Below are positions 22,420-30,872 of a DNA stretch of 64,000 nucleotides, one piece after another. Where the stretch lies: contig JAGHQL010000014.1 in assembly GCA_020080175.1 (NCBI GenBank), forward strand, positions 62,001 to 126,000, read 5' to 3'. This stretch comes from Glutinoglossum americanum (taxonomy: Eukaryota > Ascomycota > Geoglossomycetes > Geoglossales > Geoglossaceae). The position numbers and the translations under genes were made by a program. Below the pieces are notes generated by a model. The model was given only the letters and a program-made list of their open reading frames with translations, was not told the DNA's origin and made no database searches. The number at the start of each line of letters is the position of its first letter. Position 1 is the stretch's first letter.

Positions 22420-23007
22420 GGTATAAAGTTTCGAGACCTCTCCGCTTGTGCTTCTCCATTCTTGCTGGCATAGACTCAATGTACTTTGCCCGCTCTGCTA
22501 ACCCTAGCATGTCCCACTCTTCTTCAATAGCCTGCCGGAGTTCCGCCATGGTTCTTGGAAGTTGTTGGTAGTGTTTAATGCGTTGTTCGAAAACTCTTCA
22601 GATATTCTTAATAGGGTTGAGATCTGGAGAGCAAGGCGGCCGAGTAATACCAATCATTCTATTCTCCGGCTTCCAACAACAGAGCCTTCCTCATCCGGGA
22701 TTGCCGTGAATAGATACTTCATTTCACCGAAATTCGTAAGAGAGGTACTTGCACCGCGAATGGCCATCTCGGACCCTACCTCTAGTTAAGAGGTAAGCCC
22801 AAAATCTAGCTCTTGTGTATGCAACCTTGCCCACCCTAGCGCTCTCTTGAGAAAATTGAGGTATGTATGGCCGTGTAGAATATGATGTCGCAAGTAGTTA
22901 TTGTCGAAAATAGCTCTTAGCTCAGCTGCTCGTAGTCGTATTCCCGCGGGAAATGCCTCGGGTTTACCCGTTAGGAGGCCTCCGGTGGAGAGTCTCCGGC
23001 TCTCCAC
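22420..23007 (-). mobile_element. Degenerate Tc1/mariner transposase fragment
   Basis: On the minus strand, 22650 to 22420 encodes PPCSPDLNPIKNI, a stop, and then a helical tail with EEEWDMLGLAERAKYIESMP. That is the hallmark block around the third catalytic acidic residue and the C-terminus of a Tc1/mariner (DD34E-like) transposase. Upstream, 23007-22800 resembles the N-terminal DNA-binding part (LRAAELRAIFDNNYLRHHIL, then LKRALGWARLHTQ). The middle, which should hold the first two acidic residues, is not readable, and the frame is interrupted more than once. At 22761-22777 GGCCATCTCGGACCCTA matches the terminal repeat of the two short elements at 1825 and 7236, so this relic may belong to their source family. 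Inactive. Confidence 0.65.
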
Positions 23008-23835
23008 GTCTATATAGTCTAGCTAGTTTCCTATGTATTTAAGCAAGCAATGCAGTCGCTCAGTTAACTCAAAATAGCTATTTCGCTGCTATGACGCCAT
23101 AGATTACCATGTAAAGGCAGCAGCGGTGTGTTAAGAGTCACATATGACTCCTGTGATTAGCTTATTCAATTGCATTCTAGCTATATCCCTATTAGGCATT
23201 AGCACTATGCGAGCACTGCAATCTTAGCCTACTACAAGGAGTCCACGATTACATAACCTACAAGGCACCTTCGCCACAATAGATACCTACCTTTGGGAAA
23301 TCCATTCAATATATAAAAGGCTAGAGGACGAGCAATATCATGAGTCATTTCAACAGTAATTGTATTGTCATTGCTAATGTTATGGAGGGTGTGTTACGCC
23401 CAATTTCTCGGGAGTGTGTCCGAAACACTTTGGGGTGTGTGTGTACCTTAACGGCTTTCCATACGCAGGAGTCATTTAGGGGATGGTTTAGTACGAGTAA
23501 TTTGGTTGCATTAGCTCCACTGCAGAATCCCAGGATCTATTCTAACTTATAAAAATACATAAATTCCTGAATGAAGCTCTAACAAAAGGTAATGACTGTG
23601 TTGGCTGCTCAGAATATATAAGGGAAAAGGGAGAAGCCTTTGGGACATCCCACTCGAATCCGCGGTCGGTAGACAATGCAATAAGTACTCCGTGTCGGCC
23701 ACAAGTTGGGGGACGGCGGGAAACCCTGCTAAGATGACTTGTCCAACTGACTCCCCTATTTACGCCCTCGCACCGCACCTAACTGATCCCACAATCCCAA
23801 CGACGGCAACCGCGTCACCAATTCAAAATTATTGG
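23008..23835. other. Intergenic, no supported gene
   Basis: 3' flank of the secreted repeat-protein gene and old transposon flank. No frame with coding character was found. Confidence 0.4.
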
Positions 23836-24618
23836 CTAGTCACCGCCTGAGTTATCGTCTGAGCCATCATCTGATCCATCGTCTGAGCCATCGTCTGAGC
23901 CATCGCCTGAGCCATCGCCTGAGCCAGTGTCAGGGGTACACTCCAGATTCGGAACAATATTGCCGGAAGGCACGGTGATACAGCACCCTTCAGGAATGTC
24001 CATGCACGTCGGGAGGGCACCGTGACTAAGTGTCTGACAGAACTGATCCGGGCCACACAATTGCGATCCTATCTCCTGACGGCGCTCAACGTCCTCTGGT
24101 TCTTGCGGGGTTGTGGGAGATGGCGGTGGACTGTCCGAACACACCGGTTGTGGAACGGTATTGTCGAATGGCACGGTGATGCAGCACCCTTCATCGATAT
24201 CCATGCACGATGGCGGGCCACCGCCGTGGCTGAGCGACTGGCAGAACTGAGTTGGGCCACACAACTGCGATCCCGGCGGCGACTGCTGGCGGCGCTTAAC
24301 CTGTGCCCCTTCCGGTACCCTCAGGACCGCTGTAGCCGCTGGTGGGCTGGCCGTATTACACACCACACTCGGGACGGTGTTGTCGGATGGCACTGTGATG
24401 CAGCACCCTTCAGGGATGTCTGTGCATGTTGAGCCACCCGCGGGGCTAAGCGACTGGCAGAACCGAGCCTGGCCGCACAGTTGCGAACCCGCTGGTGGCT
24501 GCTGTGGCGCCGGGGCTCTCTTGATATGCTCTAGGGAAGGAAGAGCGGATACGAGGTTCGATGCCAATAAGAGAAGCGCGGCGGCTCGCAGGGTGTTTGC
24601 TCGAATGGAACTGACCAT
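23836..24618 (-). CDS. KEP-like secreted precursor with three six-cysteine modules
   Basis: Single exon of 260 residues. A signal peptide (about 1-25, MVSSIRANTLRAAALLLLAS onward) leads into HIKR. Three near-identical modules follow at 44-87, 116-160 and 184-227, each introduced by a dibasic site (KR 33-34, KRR 108-110, RR 179-180) and a Gln/Pro-rich spacer. Each module reads GSQLCG, FCQ, then DIxEGCCITVPxxNxVP and a last Cys, with spacing C-x5-C-x10/11-C-x6-C-C-x13-C. The dibasic sites fit cleavage by the Golgi protease Kex2, which would release three small disulfide-rich proteins. The tail (229-260) is an acidic Gly-Ser-Asp repeat. Six cysteines with one CC pair do not fit hydrophobins, which have eight cysteines and two CC pairs. 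Function is unknown: effector, antimicrobial or signalling peptide are all possible. Confidence 0.88.
   Translation of the reverse strand: MVSSIRANTLRAAALLLLASNLVSALPSLEHIKRAPAPQQPPAGSQLCGQARFCQSLSPAGGSTCTDIPEGCCITVPSDNTVPSVVCNTASPPAATAVLRVPEGAQVKRRQQSPPGSQLCGPTQFCQSLSHGGGPPSCMDIDEGCCITVPFDNTVPQPVCSDSPPPSPTTPQEPEDVERRQEIGSQLCGPDQFCQTLSHGALPTCMDIPEGCCITVPSGNIVPNLECTPDTGSGDGSGDGSDDGSDDGSDDGSDDNSGGD
23850..23931. repeat. 12-base coding minisatellite
   Basis: Tandem units close to GTCTGAGCCATC encode the acidic Gly-Ser-Asp-Asp tail of the secreted precursor. The units are in frame and differ by single bases. Tract length probably varies among strains, as is usual for such tracts. Confidence 0.75.
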
Positions 24619-26907
24619 TTTGAAGCGGGGCGGTGTATATGTAAGCTAGAAAGCTCGCTGGACTAGCCGGAAAGAATGGGAGTTCGTTGGATCCTTTATG
24701 CGGGAAAGCTCGGATCGACCGAGGAGGTAGTGAGCAATATGGAAGGAGTGTGTCCGGAGTAGAAATGCTCTGGGTATTGTTGATAGAGTATCTAGGTTCA
24801 TGGCGGGAGAATAGTTGCTTTATATCCTGCAACGAACGTCCCTTCTAATTTCTAATTCAAATCAACCTGAGAAAGCTTTAGGGTATTTGGTTTAGCATTG
24901 CCAGCATCAAATGCATGGCGGAGCAGCCGTTACATGTCTGGTATACCTGTGAAATTGGCGTCAGCATCACTGCCGTTCACTTTGCCAGCCATAATGCGTA
25001 TCTGATGTTGGCTTGGCATGTTACGCATCACTTCCATAGGCCACCCACCACACCGCTCCTTGACCAGGGCGGATTCCCCGAAGGACTCCCTGTCGCAACG
25101 GTCGTTGGAGTTTCGATACGGTCGAGTATTCCCAGAACGTCTGAAAGGGGTTGTGATAGTCCCCTTGAAGCACCTTAGGTGACATAAGCTTAGTGGAATA
25201 CGTACTCGCTGACTGGCAGTAATCTAAAGGTATCTTCGAGGGGCGTTTGCATCACCCTGTACGATGAAACCCTCAGCCACTTTGAATTGTTCTACCTTAA
25301 CTTGATTAACGCTATTATCCAGAACCACTGGCCTTTGGTCTAGGGGGAATCGCCAAGTGCCAAGGCGTTTTCGGTGTGTTGCGTCAGCCTCTGCGTGTTT
25401 GGTGGCGATCGGGGACCTCACCGATCACGTGCTAGTCTCCCTGCCTCGGCCAATCACTAAGGCTATCCTCAGGAATTATTTTTGACTTTGGAGCGTTGGC
25501 ATCGGGGCACCGGCGTTTCTAGTGGCTTACTCTGCTGATTTCAGCTGGTCTCTAATCACCTGGCAAATCTTAGCAGAAGCGGTTTCGGTTCGCTGACTTC
25601 ATGCGACGCTGGGATTGGCTAAGCCTCCCTCCCTCCGCCCCCACAATGAAACCGACGCCTCTTCATCACTAAACTTTTAAGAACACCACTACGGCTTAAG
25701 GATAATTGGGAAAAACGGAAGGCTACAGGTTATGAGCATCGGCCTATCTACTGCCTTCAGTGCGATTGTTGGATGTCGTTCTCCGGGCATGGTGAGGCGG
25801 CCGCATACGCTCCTGGGGAGTAAGCACAGCCCCCAAGCATAGCCACCGCAACCCCCCATCCAAGGGCCCGGCGGCCCTGAAACATTGGCGTCATCTAGCT
25901 TAAGGTAGTGCTCAAGCTAAATTAAACTTTAATCAGGCTAGCTGTGCTAGCCTAGAGCGAGGGATCACCATTTGGCGAGCTTTTCGCGAGCCCCGCCCCG
26001 TCAGCTCCGCGCAACAGCAATACACTCAGATATCGCGCTCTCATTGTCTGAGGATTGTTTCGAAGTATCCCCGGACCCTCCTGGAGGGGCTGAAACTTTC
26101 TCCGCTTAGTAGTGGGTTGGCTGGGTTGGTAGAGTTGGCTTGCTCGGGGTTTCCTTTTCTGTTATGGATTCGTCCCATAACACTAGTGTTGTCTATTGCA
26201 AGTTTGTTCTGTAAGTTCTGTATGCTCCCGACTTCGTTTTCTGGGCATGGTGGATGGATAGGGTCGACAAAGTTGATGTTCGCGAAAGGCTCTCCAAATG
26301 GTGATCCTCTACAAATGGTGACCTCTCGCTCTAGACTGTGGTTCGGTGTTGGTGGCAAGAGTCTCGAGCCAACGCGATACGAGACGAGCTACTCCACCTT
26401 AGCTGACATTGGCCGCCGGTCCCGGCGGGAGCGGCTGATCCAGGATTCGTAAGCCGGGGGTGTTTTGTTTGATAGGCTACTGTATCGTATGGTCGTAGAG
26501 CTTCTGGAGTAGGCCAACACTAGAACTCGGGTTTCGCAACGCAAACCCGCTCATTAGAAATATCCCCATTTCTCAGTCTATTCCTTCGATGCCCTAGTCT
26601 GAGCTAAACAGACTTCGCTCCTGGAGTCGCCGACGCTCCCCCTGGTTATGCGGCCAAGCTATGTTTGGAATTTGATGAGGCATGCCCTCGGAGCATTCCG
26701 CTCTGGGTTTATGACCTCGGGGCAATGCTCGGCGGACAACATGAGGCCCGAGCATTGCTCGCACGGACTTTTATGAAGTCATAGGGTCATGATACCTCAT
26801 ATTGAGGCATTCGTGACGTCCAGTCCTTTTAAACTATGGCAGATCCCTTCCTGACTAGGAAGGTGCTCATGAACCTCGCTTTCCTTGGCGCTCAGCAGAG
26901 CTCATAT
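24619..26907. other. Intergenic, no supported gene; contains a hairpin
   Basis: Promoter side of the secreted precursor, then gene-free sequence. A perfect 11-base inverted repeat (GCAATGCTCGG at 26722-26732 and its complement at 26748-26758) lies inside a longer imperfect palindrome of about 26709-26793. The open frames on both strands at 26041-26452 show no domain. Confidence 0.4.
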
Positions 26908-27192
26908 ATCTCTTGCTCTACTTCGCCTTTACAAAGAGGATTACCAATTTGATGAGAGAGACACCATACATCGGTGTTCTATGTAATAGTGCCCGAGAGG
27001 CCTCTTGGCATGTTCTCGGCATCCAGAGCATGTGGCAGCCTTCTGCTGCCAATACTTCGGCCGCCATGGTCAACTTCGAAGCATATGAGCTTCTCGATAT
27101 CCTCTCATTAATGTAGCAAGTTTAAGCAATTTTAATACATTCAATCTTAACCATTCTACATGCCCCCTTCGTGCCCCGTAGCTTATTTACAA
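26908..27192. repeat. Dispersed repeat, copy A
   Basis: About 285 bases that reappear in the same orientation at 35172-35460, roughly nine bases in ten alike by eye. Similarity starts at TCTTGCTCT and fades after TTTACAATA. Both copies keep an open frame on each strand through the core (plus strand ending FEAYELLDILSLM here and FEAYKLLDILSLM in copy B). I find no terminal inverted repeats or target duplication. I do not recognise the family. Confidence 0.7.
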
Positions 27193-27823
27193 TAAGATTG
27201 AATCTCGATTCATCTTCATCCCATTCCGCTCTAAACTCAACGTTAAGCAGACATACCAAAGCGGCCGCTATCGCCGCTTCCAAACCAAGGCCTAGGTTTT
27301 GGTCTTCTTAAAGGCGTTTCTAGGCGCAAAACATTTGAACACCCATAACAAACATCGGCTCCTCTCGGGTACCTATCTAGATCCTAGATGCCCATAAAAG
27401 TGACACAGCGCCCGTATTCTCTTGCACGCCTTTGTGGAGCTGCACTAATCGCAAGCGAGGAAGGGCCGCCAGCCAAACGTTTGATGGGGCGAGGTGTCGG
27501 AACCAAAGCGTGGTTGGTGACTGTTGAGGGCAAGCCCTCACGTAAATTAGTCGAACGAATGCCACTCAGAAAGTTTTTGTTTTCCTACAAGCCTACAGAC
27601 AACACAGCTCTTAATAGAATATACTTTCTCCCACGAACGATCCAACACGAGGAGGCCAAGAAAACTCTTGGCCCTTCACGCGAGGCTGACGGGGTATCTC
27701 TTAGCCCCGCTTCGCCCCACGTGACTAGGAAACCGCCCTTTTTCGAGTGACGGCGTTGCTGTCGCCTTTCATCTACCCAGAGCATCGTAATTACCAAGCT
27801 ACCTAGGAAATCCCAAATCCGCT
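27193..27823. other. Intergenic, 5' flank of a zinc-finger gene
   Basis: No supported coding frame. The ORF at 27388-27750 has no domain and no splice context. Confidence 0.4.
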
Positions 27824-28761
27824 ATGGCTGCTGGCGATGGCTGCTCTTCGACGACGGATCGGGACCGATTTTCCGGCGGTGAAGAGGGCGCGTCTGGGTT
27901 CGGAGGCACCCCTTCGTCGACTATAACCGAACAATGTGTTCCCCCCTACGTCTCCGGAAGCTTAACCCAAAGATCGGACGCACCCCACGGGGATTACACC
28001 TTCCTGAGCGGTGGAGGTCGAGATCGAGATCTCGGTCGCGAGGGCGCTGAGCCCTGCCTGGGTCCTTCATACGATCCATCCTCCCTTCCTGTATCCAACC
28101 TGGGATATTCACAGTCAGCCTTTGATCCAATGTAAGCACAGCCATCGTAGCCCACCGAAATGCCGTCTAACCGGGCCGCAGTATACGGCGGGATGAAGGA
28201 GCCGAAACATCGCACCTTCCTACTTCAGGCACAGCGGCGCCGGCCATTCCGGCCCAGTCGCCAGAGAGGACTTCCCCAACAAGGATCGATAACAGCCATA
28301 TCGACAAACACCTGGGACCCTACAACTGTAAAGAGCCCCCGTGCAGGGGACTTGCCTTCGCCTCGGCTTCCTGCCTCAACCAGCACATGGCAGCAAAACA
28401 TATGCGCAGCCCTAGAACGTTCCCCTGTCCATTCGCCGGCTGCAGCCGGGGCAAAGACCGTCCTTTCACTGAGATGTGGGGCGTGAAGTTCCACATAGCG
28501 CGAAACCATGGGGGCGAACGCATAGCCCCAACTAGCCACGAGGGAGGCCTCCCCTCGAAAGAAATGTACCGATGCCCTTTCGTCGGATGCCGTAGTGAAC
28601 CCCAGCTCTTCTCCGAGCGTCGGTTCGTGGACCATCACGTAATGCGGGACCATTGGGAGCCTACGAGTGCGAGGAGCATGGAGGAGTTTTACGCGGGCGC
28701 TGAGAGGCCTGAGACGCATGTGTCCCCGAACGAGCCCAGGGACCTGCCAGGATCAGGATAG
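27824..28761 (+). CDS. C2H2 zinc-finger protein with three fingers
   Basis: Exon 1 is 27824-28131 and exon 2 is 28182-28761, giving 295 residues. The 50-base intron has a GTAAGC donor and a TCTAAC branch site. The first 110 residues are Ser/Gly-rich and probably disordered. The finger region begins NSHIDKHLGPYNCKEPPC. The three fingers are YNCKEPPC...CLNQHMAAKH, FPCPFAGC...VKFHIARNH and YRCPFVGC...FVDHHVMRDH. All have Cys-x4-Cys and His-x4-His or close spacing, typical of fungal fingers of uncertain DNA target. It is probably nuclear. A similar arrangement occurs in the gene at 37217-38289, so the two may be distant paralogues. It appears intact. Confidence 0.82.
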
Positions 28762-29336
28762 GTATACTAGGTGTTTTATTATCCTGCCTCGCTGTAGGAC
28801 CGGTGCTACCTTAGCGACTCTATGTTGTCTATTGTCCTGTGGTCCGTGGCAGGGACCCCGTGCAGCTTCCATTGGCCCAAGGGGGGTTCCGAGAATGGGG
28901 CTAAGACGTCTCGGGTATAGAGTTATTAAGGGTCGAAATAGTGCATCGCCGTGGACTGTGTTACGCCCAAGCCGCATTCACTTGAGAGAGCTCTATTATG
29001 CCAAGGATCGCTGGCATGGCACGGTGGCCTACGCGTGTAGGCAAGGAAGACTTTTCCAACCTACACATCCCTTAGATGATAGCGCTCCAGACTTCTCCAT
29101 ACTTACGCTTAAACTTAATTTGTTCTCTACGTTGTGAAGTATCTATACACCTCGGGAGCCGTTCCCCGGTGCCAACATGACATCATACACTGCCGTAGCT
29201 TAGCCTTTTCCGGGCGGCCCGCGCCATCCACGCTTTTTTGCCCAGTTGTCCCATTTTCCACAGAACATGAGGTATGTTATTGGCCTTGAATACTCACCTT
29301 TTTCCCGCTTCGTCATTAGCTTTGGCCTTTGTTCGA
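28762..29336. other. Intergenic, 3' flank of the zinc-finger gene
   Basis: No protein-like frame, except that 29303-29336 on the minus strand extends the old open frame described at 30070-30501. Confidence 0.4.
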
Positions 29337-30069
29337 TACAGTCCTCCCCGGGGTAACGAGACACCCCTGGGAAACGAGACACTACTTCAAGCCACCTTAT
29401 TCCGCTGTTGCGACAACAATAAGAGAGCTACAGCCACTCTCAGTGCTTTCGCTGATGCTGCTAGCAACATCTTCTTCTACTTCAGATAATGCTGGGGTCT
29501 GGATTCGTCGGGTCCGCCGAGTGGTGTCCCGAGGGGTAGGAAGTATGCGATTACACCTTCTCTTTGCTATAGCCTCCTTAACTTCCGCAATCGTCATCTC
29601 CCGTCCTCCACCAACTCTAGTTCGCTTTCTTGACTTTTCTCTTACTTATTTTGGTAATAAGTCGAGCCACCACGATGTTGGATTAGAAATTCTGCCATAG
29701 ACCTCAGCATATCATGCCGAATTGGAAAGCCCTGGCTAGCCCATCGCTGAATCCAGTCCACCAATGCATCCTCCTCACCTGGAGTACACGCTTGCTGTGC
29801 CTCATGTGCTTGCTGTCTCGATAGGCGCCCATTCCGCCTATGTGCCACGGTGGCATTAGGAGCCTTAAAGAGCCTTGACACAGCTCGTACGGAGGTTACC
29901 CCACCAGATTCTAAGGTTTGGAGCGATAGATTAACTCTTGTTTGGTTATCCATTACAATAACTTTAGTAGGCAATCACTCTTCTGCAAGTTGTGAGGCTG
30001 CGAAATGGTCGGTCGGGGTGGTGTCTCGTTACCTGGGGGTGTGTCTCGCTTCCCGGGGGGGGGACTGTA
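29337..30069 (-). mobile_element. Internally deleted Fot1/pogo-type DNA transposon
   Basis: Both ends carry TACAGTCC. The inverted repeats of about 48 bases each contain two copies of an AACGAGACAC-like motif, at 29337-29384 and 30021-30069. The TA at each end fits TA target duplication. On the minus strand 29953-29642 encodes the start of a pogo-family transposase: a helix-turn-helix with LSLQTLESGGVTSVRAVSRL, then a CENP-B/Tc5-type DNA-binding start, EEDALVDWIQRWASQGFPI. It then breaks off, and 29597-29397 encodes a basic C-terminal tail (MTIAEVKEAIAKRR) in a different frame. The whole DDE catalytic core is missing, so it cannot move itself. The retained ends could be used by a full-length relative in the genome. 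Confidence 0.8.
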
Positions 30070-30501
30070 TCTCATTTCCGTTTTCGTTCTCGATCCGGTC
30101 TCACTTGCACCAAGAATCGCCCTTGTCAACAGCTTTAGGAAATGCTTAGAAGTATTGGATGAGCTGAGCAACGCCGGTTCGTCTAGGGGCCCACCAAGCT
30201 CACTGCCTATATTAGCGAAGGACATAACTAGCCGGCAGCTAGTGGGTCAGTGGGACTTCGAAGGTAGCGGGTCGATCGCGGTGGCGAATAGAGGCCTGGC
30301 AAGGCTGGGAACGAGGATGAGTTGGTCGAAACCTGAGAGCCTCACAGGCTGGCAAATTGCTTGGCAAAGACGGAAGTAGCTCCATGCCCGTTCATCGGCT
30401 CGCTGGACAGCTGGAGTCCGAGAATGAACGATCGCCGCTTCACCAACGACCCCAAACAGAATAGTTATCAGGGAACGCTGAGGATATGCTAGTTCTATCA
30501 A
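30070..30501 (-). pseudogene. Old open frame interrupted by the Fot1/pogo insertion
   Basis: The minus-strand frame from 30501 to 30070 reads protein-like text (AWSYFRLCQAICQPVRLSGF, then SFANIGSELGGPLDEPALLS) with one TGA at 30247-30249, where TGG would fit. Removing the transposon and one TA, the frame continues through 29336-29303 and meets a good splice donor (GTGAGT). That suggests the element landed in an exon. I do not recognise the protein and find no firm start, so this may also be a chance open frame. The TGG-to-TGA type of change is what repeat-induced mutation produces. Confidence 0.35.
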
Positions 30502-30872
30502 GCCAACTAGGTAAGGCTAGGTAGTAGTCCCGACGCTGAATTTGTCTTCACCCATGGGTTAGTCAGGCCCTAGAACAACTCATTTCTAATGGGATTACTC
30601 CATCTAGGTAGGTAAGACAAAAGCCTACGGCATCCAGACAATTACCCGACCGCTTAAAACAAAGGGAAAGAATGCCCAGCAGTTATGCCTTAGCTCACTC
30701 CGCCGCGTAGAAGCGGGAGGCCCAGCGCACAACGATAGAATGAACGCGCAGAATACACCGTGGTATCATGTGACAAACCCCTATGCTCCAAGGAAAAGAG
30801 GAATGAATCCAAAAGCCCAAGCTCCCAAGCCCCATCGTGGATGCTAAAGCCTCGAAATAGAACAGACCCCAC
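30502..30872. other. Intergenic, 3' flank of the membrane-protein gene
   Basis: No supported coding frame. Confidence 0.4.

Noticed and set aside
23850-23931. Short tandem units as a CRISPR-like array
   Set aside because: Units are contiguous 12-base coding repeats without spacers, in a eukaryotic gene.
24022-24432. 136-codon plus-strand open frame
   Set aside because: Antisense shadow of the three-module secreted precursor; its repeats only mirror that gene.
23836-24618. Hydrophobin identity for the cysteine-rich secreted protein
   Set aside because: Hydrophobins have eight cysteines with two CC pairs; each module here has six with one CC pair.
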